This document shows positions 36,314 to 45,151 of a stretch of 64,000 bases of DNA, piece after piece (positions within the stretch are counted from its first letter, which is position 1; every line of letters starts with the position of its first letter). Position numbers and translations under genes: made by a program. The DNA comes from Lachnospiraceae bacterium (lineage in GTDB: Bacteria > Bacillota > Clostridia > Lachnospirales > Lachnospiraceae). The stretch is from assembly GCA_017462755.1 (NCBI GenBank), contig JAFTQM010000025.1, positions 1 to 64,000 on the forward strand, in the 5' to 3' direction. Below the pieces are notes generated by a model, which saw nothing but the letters and a program-made list of their open reading frames with translations, was not told where the DNA came from and made no database searches.

Positions 36314-37786
36314 TTATCCTACATAGCTGCGCAGCTCTTCTACACGCTCGTTCAGCTCCTTGGAGTATGTCGTTACACGCTCTACCGCTTCGCGGTTGTT
36401 CTGCGCAATCTCCTGCGTCTCGTTCGTATTTGCCATAACCTCTTCGCTCACTGCCGAAATCGTATGTACGCTCTCTACAATCTGACCATTTGCCTCCAGC
36501 AGCTTTGACATATGTCTGCTCTCCAGCTCTGCGTTATTCTTTACCTTCTCTACACCATCACGAATTCCGCCAAATGCCGCATCCGTATCAAAAATAATAT
36601 CGTTCTGCTCACGGTTCAGCTCTGCCATCTTCTGCACTGCTTCCGCTGCCTGCTCTGCCTTTTCGCGAAGTGTATTTACCATCTGCGTAATATTGGCTGT
36701 TGCACTCTGAGTCTGCGTTGCCAAGCCATTGATTTCACCGGCTACTACCGCAAATCCGCGTCCTGCTTCTCCTGCTCTCGCCGCCTCAATGGAAGCATTC
36801 AATGCCAACAGGTTTGTCTGCTCTGCAATGCCGTCAATCAGAGTGATGATATTCTGCACTTCATCGGTGGTCTCGCTCAGATGACCCATATGTTCAATAA
36901 CCTGCTTGCTGTTTTTCTCGACATCCACAGCACTCTCGGACAGCTTCTTCATATTGCCGATACCGGCTTCTACCTTCTTCTGTGTTTCACCTACACAATC
37001 CAGAATTTCCTCCGATACGGTATTGGTCTGGTCGATAATCTCCTGAATGTTTGCCGTCATCTGCAGCTGCTTCTCTACCATCTCGGAGGTCTGCGCCGTG
37101 CCGGATACAATCTCCGTCATCGCTGCCGCGGTCTTTTCCGATGCGATATTCAGAGCTACTAACTCTTCCGTCATCGAATGAGTGCCCTGCTCTACTACTC
37201 CGGACACCTCCGTTACCTGTCCGAAGATACCCGCCAGACGCTCCTCACTTTCCTTCACTGCCTGAAGCTGTGTCTCATGAATACCATGCGATATTTTTAC
37301 TGCACAATATCCGAATACGGAACAAAAAATCGCTGCTGCTGCCTGAATCTCAAATTCCGCCAGCTTTTCCGAAACCGCAGCTCCTGCTTTCATTGCCTGT
37401 ATCACAATGCTTGCCACATTCGAAACAACAATACCGATACCGGTAACTCCAATCAGCTTTTTATCATTGGTCAGCATCAGGACATAGAGCATCGGAAAAA
37501 TATAACAAAATGCCATCGGTGTCGCAGCCGTCAACAATACAAACACATAAAGAATTCCGTAAAATCCCGCGCTTATATAGCGAATCATTTTGCTGTCTTT
37601 ATTTTTACGATACATCATCCAACCGATAATAAGAGGTATCAAATCCATTGCTGCAAATACCAAAAAATACGGTACCGTACGCGCTTTTTTTACAAGCTCT
37701 AATATATATGCTACAAACAGTGTTACACCAATCACGGTCCATCCCAGCATAATACCTTTGTTAATCTTAACATTCGCTTTTTCCAT
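36314..37786 (-). CDS. Methyl-accepting chemotaxis protein, multi-helix N-terminus
   Basis: The first ~200 residues hold six membrane helices with hardly any extracellular domain; the ligand is therefore sensed in or near the membrane. No HAMP domain is evident. The signalling hairpin tip [33 protein letters not shown] (split here) is highly conserved (about residues 318-350). It should signal to CheA/CheW, which are not in the window. The promoter TTGCGC-N17-TATAAT lies at 37838-37866. A second receptor of the same layout is at 60.1-61.6 kb. Confidence 0.92.
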   Translation of the reverse strand: MEKANVKINKGIMLGWTVIGVTLFVAYILELVKKARTVPYFLVFAAMDLIPLIIGWMMYRKNKDSKMIRYISAGFYGILYVFVLLTAATPMAFCYIFPMLYVLMLTNDKKLIGVTGIGIVVSNVASIVIQAMKAGAAVSEKLAEFEIQAAAAIFCSVFGYCAVKISHGIHETQLQAVKESEERLAGIFGQVTEVSGVVEQGTHSMTEELVALNIASEKTAAAMTEIVSGTAQTSEMVEKQLQMTANIQEIIDQTNTVSEEILDCVGETQKKVEAGIGNMKKLSESAVDVEKNSKQVIEHMGHLSETTDEVQNIITLIDGIAEQTNLLALNASIEAARAGEAGRGFAVVAGEINGLATQTQSATANITQMVNTLREKAEQAAEAVQKMAELNREQNDIIFDTDAAFGGIRDGVEKVKNNAELESRHMSKLLEANGQIVESVHTISAVSEEVMANTNETQEIAQNNREAVERVTTYSKELNERVEELRSYVG

Positions 37787-37837
37787 GCGTTCCTCCTTAG
37801 ATATATATTTTCGCCATTATTTTCTAATAACGTATCT

Positions 37838-37866
37838 ATTATATCATTTTTTGTGAAATTGCGCAA
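37838..37866 (-). promoter_or_regulatory. Promoter of the chemoreceptor gene
   Basis: TTGCGC-N17-TATAAT on the minus strand, 52 bases before the start. The -35 overlaps a perfect TTGCGCAA palindrome. Confidence 0.5.
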
Positions 37867-37913
37867 CAATATTTACTTACATATAAGTATTTATTCAAAA
37901 TCCGGGATTTTGT

Positions 37914-37946
37914 AAAAAAGAGACTCCTTTTTCAAGGAGTCCCTTT
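37914..37946 (-). terminator. metG terminator
   Basis: GGGACTCCTTG and its complement form the stem, followed by CTTTTTTAC on the minus strand, 18 bases past the metG stop. Confidence 0.8.
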
Positions 37947-37963
37947 CTTAAAAACAATATCAA

Positions 37964-39967
37964 TTAGCCAATCTCTGCACCGGCCGGCATTGGCTTCTCC
38001 GGTGTCATCAGCGCCAGCTCTCCGTTCTCATTCTCTGCACATAAAAGCATACCCTCAGATACCACTCCCGCAAGCGTCGCAGGCTTCAAGTTTACAAGTA
38101 CCATAACCTTCTTGCCTACCATTTCCTCTGCGGTATAATGTGCCTTGATACCGGACACAATCTGCTTTACCTGACTGCCAATCTTTACCTGAGAGCAAAG
38201 CAGCTTCTTCGACTTCTTCACTTCCTCACAGGCAATGATTTCACCTACCTGAAACTGCAGCTTCGCAAAGTCATCATACGAAATCTCCGGCTTTGCTTCA
38301 ATATCAATCACAGTTTCTTCTTCCTTTGCAGCCTCCGGCTCGCCTGCTTCCTTCGCAGCCTCTGCCTTCTGTGCCTCCTGCAATACTGCTACCTTTTCCA
38401 TAACTTCCTTTACATCCAGACGTGCAAACAGGATTTCCGGAGTCTCGGTTACCTTTGTACCGGATACATACTTACCGAATTCCTTGCACTCCTCGTAGCT
38501 TCTCTTTGCTGCGTTAAGCTGCGCAAGAATCTTTGCGGAGGTTTCCGGCATAAACGGCTCAAGTAAGGTCGCACCAATTGAAATCCCCTCTACCAGATTG
38601 TAGAGTACGGTAGCCAGACGATCCTGCTTACTCTCATCCTTTGCCAGCGCCCATGGCATCGTCTCGTCAATGTACTTGTTGCAGCGCTTGAACAATACGA
38701 AAATCTCGCTGATGGCATCTGCCACACGCAGATTCTTCATCTTCGCTGCTACACGCTCTGCAGTCGATACTGCTACCTGTACTAAATCGTCATCTACCTC
38801 TTCCTTGGCTCCGGTATTGTTTACCACGCCGCCAAAGTACTTGTTGGACATCGAAATCGTACGATTTACCAGATTACCCAGCGTATTTGCCAAATCAGAG
38901 TTCATACGCTCTACCATCAGCTCCCAGCTGATTACACCGTCATTGTCAAACGGCATCTCATGCAATACAAAATAACGTACTGCATCCACACCAAAGAAAT
39001 CTACCAAATCATCCGCATACAGTACATTTCCTCTGGACTTACTCATCTTGACACCCTCGCCGTTTGTTGCCGAGGAATCTGTCTGCAACAGCCACGGATG
39101 TCCGAAAATCTGCTTTGGCAACGGAACATCCAGCGCCATCAGCATGATTGGCCAGTAAATCGTGTGGAAACGCAGAATATCCTTACCAATCAGGTGCAAA
39201 TCTGCCGGCCAGAGCTTATTAAACTGCTCGGTCGAATTGCCGTCGCAGTCATAGCCAATACCGGTAATGTAGTTGCTTAACGCATCAATCCACACATAGA
39301 TGACATGCTTGTCGTCAAAATCCACCGGAATGCCCCACTTGAAGGAGGTTCTGGACACACACAAATCCTGCAGACCTGGCAGCAAGAAATTGTTCATCAT
39401 CTCATTCTTTCTGGATACCGGCTGAATAAATTCCGGATGTGTATTGATATGCTCAATCAAACGATCCGCATACTTGCTCATCTTGAAGAAATATGCCTCT
39501 TCCTTCGCAGGCTTTACCTCTCTGCCGCAGTCCGGACACTTACCATCCACTAACTGGGACTCGGTCCAGAAGGACTCACATGGAGTACAGTACATTCCCT
39601 CGTAAGAGCCCTTGTAAATATCGCCCTTGTCGTACAGCTTCTTGAAAATCTTCTGTACCTGCTTCTCATGGTCAGTATCCGTTGTACGAATGAACTTATC
39701 ATACGAGGTATTCATCAAATCCCAAATCTTGCGAATCTGTCCGGCAATATCATCGACGAACTCCTTCGGAGTTACACCCTTTTCTGCTGCCTTCTGCTCA
39801 ATCTTTTGACCATGCTCATCGGTTCCGGTCTGGAAAAATACATCGTATCCCTCCATCCGCTTGAATCTGGCAATGCTGTCTGCCAATACGATTTCATAGG
39901 TATTACCAATGTGTGGCTTGCCCGAAGTATAGGCAATCGCCGTCGTAATGTAATAAGGTTCCTTCAT
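37964..39967 (-). CDS. metG: Methionyl-tRNA synthetase
   Basis: Class I synthetase of 667 residues. The HIGH-type motif is KPHIGNTYEIV (residues ~16-26), four cysteines of a zinc knuckle are in CTPCESFWTESQLVDGKCPDC (split for length at about 126-147), and the KMSKS motif is GVKMSKSRGN. A C-terminal tRNA-binding domain (about 560-667: FAKLQFQVGEIIACEEVKKS) promotes dimerisation. The ATG at 39967 has AAGGAGG six bases upstream; the open frame continues through the T-box leader and must not be taken as coding. Expression is controlled by the T-box. Confidence 0.97.
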   Translation of the reverse strand: MKEPYYITTAIAYTSGKPHIGNTYEIVLADSIARFKRMEGYDVFFQTGTDEHGQKIEQKAAEKGVTPKEFVDDIAGQIRKIWDLMNTSYDKFIRTTDTDHEKQVQKIFKKLYDKGDIYKGSYEGMYCTPCESFWTESQLVDGKCPDCGREVKPAKEEAYFFKMSKYADRLIEHINTHPEFIQPVSRKNEMMNNFLLPGLQDLCVSRTSFKWGIPVDFDDKHVIYVWIDALSNYITGIGYDCDGNSTEQFNKLWPADLHLIGKDILRFHTIYWPIMLMALDVPLPKQIFGHPWLLQTDSSATNGEGVKMSKSRGNVLYADDLVDFFGVDAVRYFVLHEMPFDNDGVISWELMVERMNSDLANTLGNLVNRTISMSNKYFGGVVNNTGAKEEVDDDLVQVAVSTAERVAAKMKNLRVADAISEIFVLFKRCNKYIDETMPWALAKDESKQDRLATVLYNLVEGISIGATLLEPFMPETSAKILAQLNAAKRSYEECKEFGKYVSGTKVTETPEILFARLDVKEVMEKVAVLQEAQKAEAAKEAGEPEAAKEEETVIDIEAKPEISYDDFAKLQFQVGEIIACEEVKKSKKLLCSQVKIGSQVKQIVSGIKAHYTAEEMVGKKVMVLVNLKPATLAGVVSEGMLLCAENENGELALMTPEKPMPAGAEIG

Positions 39968-39986
39968 TGTTTTCCTCCTTTTCACA

Positions 39987-40293
39987 AAAAAGCCTGCCTT
40001 TATCCTAAGATAAAGACAGGCTAAAACCCGTGGTACCACTTTATTTCGCATATTCCTCACAGAATATGCCTCTGCCACTGCCAACACAGTGCATCGCGCT
40101 AACGGGCGCATCCGTCATGATTTCAGACCGTTTTCGGTGTTCAACCATGCAGCTCCAAGACCATGTTCAGAAATCTCACCAGCTCCTGCTCTCAGCCCGA
40201 TATCAACTCAATGTCTGCCGATATCCATGCAGAATTCTCTGTAAAAGGCTCCATTTCCTACTCTTCTCTTCCTTGCTTTTACCATTTTATAGT
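39987..40293 (-). ncRNA. T-box riboswitch controlling metG
   Basis: The diagnostic antiterminator core GTGGTACCACGGG is at 40041-40029, followed by a terminator (40024-39987) of a 16-bp stem and six T residues. In Stem I the specifier context CTGAACATGGTC places ATG at 40164-40162, the methionine codon, agreeing with the downstream gene. Uncharged tRNA-Met would stabilise the antiterminator and turn metG on. Confidence 0.93.
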
Positions 40294-40299
40294 GTATGT

Positions 40300-40328
40300 A
40301 GTATAACATCGGTTATTCGTTTTGTCAA
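40300..40328 (-). promoter_or_regulatory. metG T-box promoter
   Basis: TTGACA (40328-40323), 17 bases, TATACT (40305-40300): near-consensus SigA, about 7 bases before the leader RNA. Confidence 0.75.
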
Positions 40329-40450
40329 ATAAAAACTTTTACTGCTGTGCCTGTAAAAGCTGAATAAACTCCTGCTCCGACCCAACATTTAATTGCCATA
40401 ACTGTGAAAATGTTGGCGATACGCCTAAAACTTTCCCTCTCTCCCAAACA

Positions 40451-40570
40451 GCGAATCGATTCGCCAAACCGGCGCAAGACAACTCCTGCCTTCTGTGATA
40501 TGATAAAGACACTCCGGAGAAACCATTCATCCCTGTGGATAGAGGATAGTCCTCTGCAATCCCTGTGGAT
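40451..40570 (+). promoter_or_regulatory. Control region of the HTH-methyltransferase gene
   Basis: The 269 bases between the metG promoter and this gene hold a perfect 14-bp palindrome GCGAATCGATTCGC (40451-40464), a weak promoter AAGACA-N17-TATGAT (40476-40504), and a 12-bp direct repeat ATCCCTGTGGAT at 40529-40540 and 40559-40570, 30 bases apart. The gene's own HTH domain is a candidate binder. Confidence 0.45.
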
Positions 40571-40597
40571 GTTCTGTCAAACGAAAGCGAGGAAACT

Positions 40598-41710
40598 ATG
40601 CTGAATTTAAAAATTGGTGAATTGCGAAAGAAACATAACCTGACACAACAGGAGTTAGGAGACATACTCTCCGTATCCTATCAAACCATTAGTAAGTGGG
40701 AAAACGGCATTGTATTGCCGGATATTACGATGCTGCCAAAGCTCAGCCGCTACTTTGGAGTGTCCACCGATGCTCTGCTCGGACTGGTTCCGTTGGAGGA
40801 GGAATACAAGCCTTCCAATTCCGGCACAAAGGAATACTGGGCAGACCGGGTAGCCTACCTAAAGCGAACCCGAGCATCCATGTGGAATTATGACTATTTG
40901 GAATTCTTAATCCAGCGGGTCTGGCAAATCGAACAGCCGGTAAATATACTGGACCTCGGCTGTGGCTATGGCGCACTCGGACTGATGCTCCTTCCGTTTT
41001 TACCGAAGGGCAGCCGCTATACCGGTGTGGATTTTTCCGAAGAAATGCTCGCTGAAGCCCGCCAAATATACGCCACCGAAGACTACCCTGTCGAATTTAT
41101 CTTGGAAGACATTCTTGCCTTTTCGTCCTCCGTACAATACGACCTCGTCATCAGTCAGGCGGTGTTGCGTCATGTAAACAATGCCGAAGACTATTTACAA
41201 AAAATGATTGCTCTCGCAAAGCCCGACGGCTTGATTGTAAGCATGGAATGTAACCGTGAATTTGAAGCTGACGGCTTGTATCTCTCCGGTATGGATTATG
41301 CCTCTCTCTGCGAGCATCCGGGACTGTCTAAGCTGTGGCAAACGGAGCTTTCCAAACAAAATCGTGATTATTCGGTTGCAATGAAAATACCGCATTACAT
41401 GAAAAAATATGGTTTGCAAAACATTGCCTGCCGCATGAATGACCGGGTTAATTTTATGGAACCGGAACAGGAGGATTATGCAGAAAATCTGCTGAATACC
41501 ATTCAGGCAGATCATTGGACCGCAGAGAAAACCAAAGAAGAATTTGAACAGGATATCAGTTACTTTATGAACCACGGCATGAGTCGTGGAGAAGCCGAAG
41601 ACTACTGTAACCAGCAAAACGGCATTGTGCGCTATCTCAAGGAGCACGCCGGAGCTGTTGCAATGACCAAATTCGGCGGTATTATGATTTCCTACGGCTG
41701 GAAGCTTTAA
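40598..41710 (+). CDS. XRE HTH domain fused to SAM-dependent methyltransferase
   Basis: Residues ~4-58 are an XRE/Cro-type helix-turn-helix (LTQQELGDILSVSYQTISKWENG). Residues ~85-240 form a class I methyltransferase: motif I ILDLGCGYGALG, motif II YTGVDFS-EEML, motif IV YDLVISQAVLRHV. A C-terminal helical region (to 370) has no clear match. The methyl acceptor is unknown; such fusions may be self-regulated small-molecule methyltransferases. The ATG at 40598 is preceded by GCGAGGA; an open frame starts 11 codons earlier within the repeat region. It is monocistronic, ending in a terminator. Confidence 0.85.
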   Translation: MLNLKIGELRKKHNLTQQELGDILSVSYQTISKWENGIVLPDITMLPKLSRYFGVSTDALLGLVPLEEEYKPSNSGTKEYWADRVAYLKRTRASMWNYDYLEFLIQRVWQIEQPVNILDLGCGYGALGLMLLPFLPKGSRYTGVDFSEEMLAEARQIYATEDYPVEFILEDILAFSSSVQYDLVISQAVLRHVNNAEDYLQKMIALAKPDGLIVSMECNREFEADGLYLSGMDYASLCEHPGLSKLWQTELSKQNRDYSVAMKIPHYMKKYGLQNIACRMNDRVNFMEPEQEDYAENLLNTIQADHWTAEKTKEEFEQDISYFMNHGMSRGEAEDYCNQQNGIVRYLKEHAGAVAMTKFGGIMISYGWKL

Positions 41711-41726
41711 TCTTTAAAACCACTGC

Positions 41727-41790
41727 GAGGGCTGAATCCTGGGAAGCACTGATTAATTCAGCATTTCCCGGACTCAGCCCTCACTCTTTT
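41727..41790 (+). terminator. Terminator of the HTH-methyltransferase gene
   Basis: GAGGGCTGA and TCAGCCCTC pair at the base, with an inner GGGAA/TTCCC stem, followed by ACTCTTTTCG. Confidence 0.65.
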
Positions 41791-41842
41791 CGTCAATATT
41801 CAGGCATTTTCAAAACTTACAGTGCCTATTCCTCCATACCGT

Positions 41843-42907
41843 TTAAATCAGCTTCTGTCCGCAAATCATACAGAATTTTGCTCCCGGCTTATACTCTTTT
41901 CCACAGCCCGGACACACATTCTTCTCCGGCTCGGCAACCGTTGCTTCCTTGACCGGTTCCTCATTAGCAGCACTCTGCACTTCCTCAACAGCTTCTGCTA
42001 TCGGCTCAGTTATCAATAATTCCGTCTTTATCTCTGCCATCGGTTCTGCTGCGGCTTCCGTCATCACTTCTTCCGGAATCCTAAACTCAATTACCTCTGA
42101 CGCTGCTTCGTCCGCTGTCACAAACTCCGTAGCTTCCGGTACTGCTTCGCCGGTTGCTGCAGACTCTGCCGGTGCCTCTGCACCTGCTGCCGCCTCATCC
42201 GCTGCCAAACCCTCCATAAATTCTCCCAGCATTTCTGTCGTATTTTCCTGTGCCTTCGGCTCTGCGCTCTTGCGATTCGTCAACGCCTGAACCAAAATAC
42301 CTGCAAGCATCAGTACTACTCCCAAAATTAATGTTATCCACCATTCAAAGCCAAACTGCTCTACCGTCGATAACAATGCCGCTGCCGTAAAACCACCTGC
42401 CAGCGAGGTGTACACAATGGTCATCGGCTTTTCAAATGCAACGACTAAAATCGCTACAATCAAACCAACTGCTGCTCCGGCAATCAAGCCAATCTCCGGA
42501 ATCTCATTCATCGCACATATTGCAAATACTGTGATTCCCATGGTCACAAGCACACGCAGGAACAAACCGACCTTCCACAAAAACCACGCCAGCACTGCTC
42601 CCAATATCGTAGCTGCCACTGCAATTCCTATCACTGCTCCTATCGGCAAATCAAACTGCATTGCCACAATCGCACCGATAAATCCGCACACGACCAGCCC
42701 TACCTCTGTCGTCCACAAGCGGCGCAGCTTATATCCGGCAAAGCACTGTCCCAACGCAAGCAAGGTACCCAAAATCACCAGCACAATCGCATACTCTTTC
42801 AGTACCTCCAGAATATCACTGCCACCCGGAATTTTCTCAAAAAGCTTTCCAAGCACCTCTACTACTGAGTTCCCTTCCAATTCCTCCAAATGAAGCTTCT
42901 CAAACAT
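41843..42907 (-). CDS. Polytopic membrane protein with C-terminal zinc ribbon
   Basis: Seven or eight membrane helices fill residues ~40-215 and resemble the TM7S3/TMEM198-like (DUF4203) type: GLVVCGFIGAIVAMQF, GLIAGAAVGLIVAILVV. A long Ala/Glu-rich acidic linker (about 220-325) then leads to a zinc ribbon, CPGCGKEYKPGAKFCMICG, at the extreme C-terminus. Function is unknown; the ribbon implies a cytoplasmic protein or nucleic-acid contact. It has no near neighbour on its strand except apeB, 75 bases upstream. Confidence 0.72.
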   Translation of the reverse strand: MFEKLHLEELEGNSVVEVLGKLFEKIPGGSDILEVLKEYAIVLVILGTLLALGQCFAGYKLRRLWTTEVGLVVCGFIGAIVAMQFDLPIGAVIGIAVAATILGAVLAWFLWKVGLFLRVLVTMGITVFAICAMNEIPEIGLIAGAAVGLIVAILVVAFEKPMTIVYTSLAGGFTAAALLSTVEQFGFEWWITLILGVVLMLAGILVQALTNRKSAEPKAQENTTEMLGEFMEGLAADEAAAGAEAPAESAATGEAVPEATEFVTADEAASEVIEFRIPEEVMTEAAAEPMAEIKTELLITEPIAEAVEEVQSAANEEPVKEATVAEPEKNVCPGCGKEYKPGAKFCMICGQKLI

Positions 42908-42982
42908 CTCCTGATTCTCCTTCCCTTTGTATCATAAAAAACGATTAAGTCCCAGCTCCCTCGCTCATGAGGGCTTTGGCTG

Positions 42983-44272
42983 CTATGCACTGAAAAACTC
43001 TGTCATCAGCGCAATCAAATGCTGCTCATCCTCAATGCCCATCAGCTCGCGCGCAGAATGCATTGCCAAAAGCGGCACTCCAATGTCCACCGTCTTCATC
43101 GGCAGCCAAGAGGAAATAATCGGTCCCAATGTACCTCCACCTGCCATATCGGCATGATTTACGAATTTCTTGAATTTTGCACCGGATTTTTCACAAAGCA
43201 TCTGTGCAATCGCAATCGCTTCCGTATCAAAGGTATAACGCTGATTTGCATTGATTTTGAATACAATCCCGTCATTCATCTTTGCAAAATTCTCCGGGTC
43301 GTATTTCTCCGGATGATTCGGATGCAGCGCGTGTGCCACATCGACAGAGAACAAAAAGCTTCGTAAAATCGCCTCATCCAATGCAGCCTTGTCCTGTCCC
43401 AACGCGGCAAATATCTTTTCCAGCAGCATCGTCATTAACGCAGAATCCGCACCCTGCTTTGTACCGCTGCCAATTTCCTCATTGTCATATAATGCAATCA
43501 GATTGATGCCCTCTGCTCTGTCACCGGAAACCAAGCCCTTTAACAACGCATAACAGGAGGTCAGGTTGTCCAGTCTCGGACAGGAGTAAAACTCCTCCTT
43601 CATGCCGACCAGCGCACCCTCTTCTGCATTGTAGATATACAAATCGAAATCGAGAATATCCTCTTTCTTTACCTTTAACTGCTTTGCAAGAAAGCTCAGA
43701 AAATACTGCTTGTCATTCAGCTTCTCATCCACCAGTCCAAGCAGCGGCAGCATATCGCCCTGCTTTTTCAACTCGATTCCCTTATTTACCTCGCGATTCA
43801 TATGAATCGCCAGATTCGGAATCGTCAAAATCGGCTTCTTCGCATCATAAAGCACCAGCTTCGGCTGATATACATTCTCACTGCGCAGCGCCACCCGTCC
43901 CGCCAACGACAACGGACGGTCCAGCCAAGTATTCAAAATCGGTCCGCCATATACCTCGGTATTTACCCTAAGATACCCTCTCTGCGGTAGCTCCGCCACA
44001 GGCTTTACATGCAGACAAGGAAAATCCGTGTGCGCTGCTGCCACATGAAAATCCTGTCCGGCACTCCACTCCTTACCTACCGTAAACGCAAACAACGTGG
44101 TATGATACGGTCTCACATAGTATTTGCCGCCCTTCTTCAGCGAAAACGGCTGTGTCATCAAAAGCTCCTCAAAGCCTTCCTTCTCCAATAGTTCAATTCC
44201 CTGCGCCACTGCATGATACGGTGACACCGATTTTTTCATATAGTCAAAAAATCCCTGCATCTGTTTTTTCAT
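42983..44272 (-). CDS. apeB: M18 family aminopeptidase
   Basis: A cytoplasmic dinuclear zinc aminopeptidase (429 residues). The metal and catalytic segments are clear: AAAHTDFPCLHVKP with the first His/Asp ligand pair, NREVNKG, ALYDNEEIGSGTKQGA with the catalytic and bridging acids, SVDVAHALHPN and the late FVNHADMAGGGTLGPI. It removes N-terminal acidic or neutral residues from peptides. The leader (44273-44480) has several strong inverted repeats. Confidence 0.93.
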   Translation of the reverse strand: MKKQMQGFFDYMKKSVSPYHAVAQGIELLEKEGFEELLMTQPFSLKKGGKYYVRPYHTTLFAFTVGKEWSAGQDFHVAAAHTDFPCLHVKPVAELPQRGYLRVNTEVYGGPILNTWLDRPLSLAGRVALRSENVYQPKLVLYDAKKPILTIPNLAIHMNREVNKGIELKKQGDMLPLLGLVDEKLNDKQYFLSFLAKQLKVKKEDILDFDLYIYNAEEGALVGMKEEFYSCPRLDNLTSCYALLKGLVSGDRAEGINLIALYDNEEIGSGTKQGADSALMTMLLEKIFAALGQDKAALDEAILRSFLFSVDVAHALHPNHPEKYDPENFAKMNDGIVFKINANQRYTFDTEAIAIAQMLCEKSGAKFKKFVNHADMAGGGTLGPIISSWLPMKTVDIGVPLLAMHSARELMGIEDEQHLIALMTEFFSA

Positions 44273-44349
44273 CGTTTTCCTCCATTTGCGAAGCCTATAA
44301 TATCATCTCCTGCCACAAAGCACAAGTCTCTGCTCCGCTTCATCACCTT

Positions 44350-44470
44350 CAGTATATCATGTCCTTTGGACATGCACACTCCGTGGGATGTGCACGATTC
44401 GCTAAAGAAATTATCCTCCCTTCGGTCGGATACGAATCGGCACTGGTATAATATCTGTCGATATTATACC
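44350..44470. repeat. Cluster of inverted repeats between spmB and apeB
   Basis: Three neighbouring hairpins: CATGTCC/GGACATG, GTGCACA/TGTGCAC-like, CGATTCG/CGAATCG enclosing ~28 bases, then a perfect GGTATAATATC-TGTC-GATATTATACC (44445-44470). The last lies just past the spmB stop without a T-run, so it may be a leader RNA or small mobile repeat. Confidence 0.5.
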
Positions 44471-44481
44471 ATAAATAAGTT

Positions 44482-45012
44482 TTAGAATAAAGCAAAACCT
44501 GCCAATATTACACTGATTACGATACCAGCTAAGGTGGCAATCAATGCACCGGACAAGGTCCACCTTGTTTTGGTTACCTTCGCAGCCAGAAAATAGACCG
44601 AAAGAGTGTAAAATACTGTTTCCGTACAGCTCATCATAATGGATGTTATAATACCAAGATAAGAATCCGGTCCATATTGTTCAAAAATGTCCAACACCAG
44701 TCCGGTCGCAGCAGAGGAAGAAAACATCCGCACAATTGATACCGGAATCAGCTCCTTCGGAAAATGCAGCAGCTCTGCCAGTGGCGACAGCAGATTTCCC
44801 AACGCCTCCAGTGCACCGGACGCACGCAGCACTCCCACACCCATCATCAAACCGACTAAGGTCGGCAAAATCGAAGCTACGGTAGTAAGTCCCTCCTTGG
44901 CTCCCTTTACAAACTCGTCATACACCGGAATTTTCATCAGCAGACCAAATCCAATCAGGTAGAAAAAAAGAATCGGAAGAATGTAATTTGATAAATACAC
45001 TAAGAAATTCAA
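44482..45012 (-). CDS. spmB: Spore maturation protein B
   Basis: A 176-residue membrane protein with the SpmB pattern: IPVYDEFVKGAKEGL, ILPTLVGLMMGVGVLRASGAL, and FSSSAATGLVLDIFEQYGPDS (Gate/nucleoside recognition type). It is needed for spore core dehydration in Bacillus. I assign a TTG start at 45012 because GGAGGG lies five bases upstream; an upstream start would sit on this ribosome site. The partner spmA, usually adjacent, is not in the window. A terminator separates it from pfkA. Confidence 0.88.
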   Translation of the reverse strand: MNFLVYLSNYILPILFFYLIGFGLLMKIPVYDEFVKGAKEGLTTVASILPTLVGLMMGVGVLRASGALEALGNLLSPLAELLHFPKELIPVSIVRMFSSSAATGLVLDIFEQYGPDSYLGIITSIMMSCTETVFYTLSVYFLAAKVTKTRWTLSGALIATLAGIVISVILAGFALF

Positions 45013-45029
45013 GCAAACCCTCCACAAAC

Positions 45030-45083
45030 AAAAAGCGTCTGTGCCGCAGGATGCCTTGCGGTATCCTCTGACACAAACGCTTT
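45030..45083 (-). terminator. Terminator between pfkA and spmB
   Basis: An imperfect ~20-bp stem (GCGT..GTG and CAC..ACGC, inner AGGAT/ATCCT) followed by TTTTTG in mRNA sense. The spmB ribosome site starts about 10 bases later. Confidence 0.6.
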
Positions 45084-45151
45084 GTCATCAGCACTTATTT
45101 TATTTTATGCTGCAAAGTCCTGCTTCATACGAAAACTGTTTCATTCTCGCA

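Noticed and set aside
39968..40111. Upstream extension of metG by 48 codons
   Set aside because: The segment is the T-box antiterminator and terminator; the true ATG has its own ribosome site.
40339..40665. Minus-strand frame of 108 codons between metG leader and the HTH gene
   Set aside because: It overlaps the promoter and start of the plus-strand gene and matches nothing I know; a decayed gene remnant near 40339-40480 cannot be excluded.
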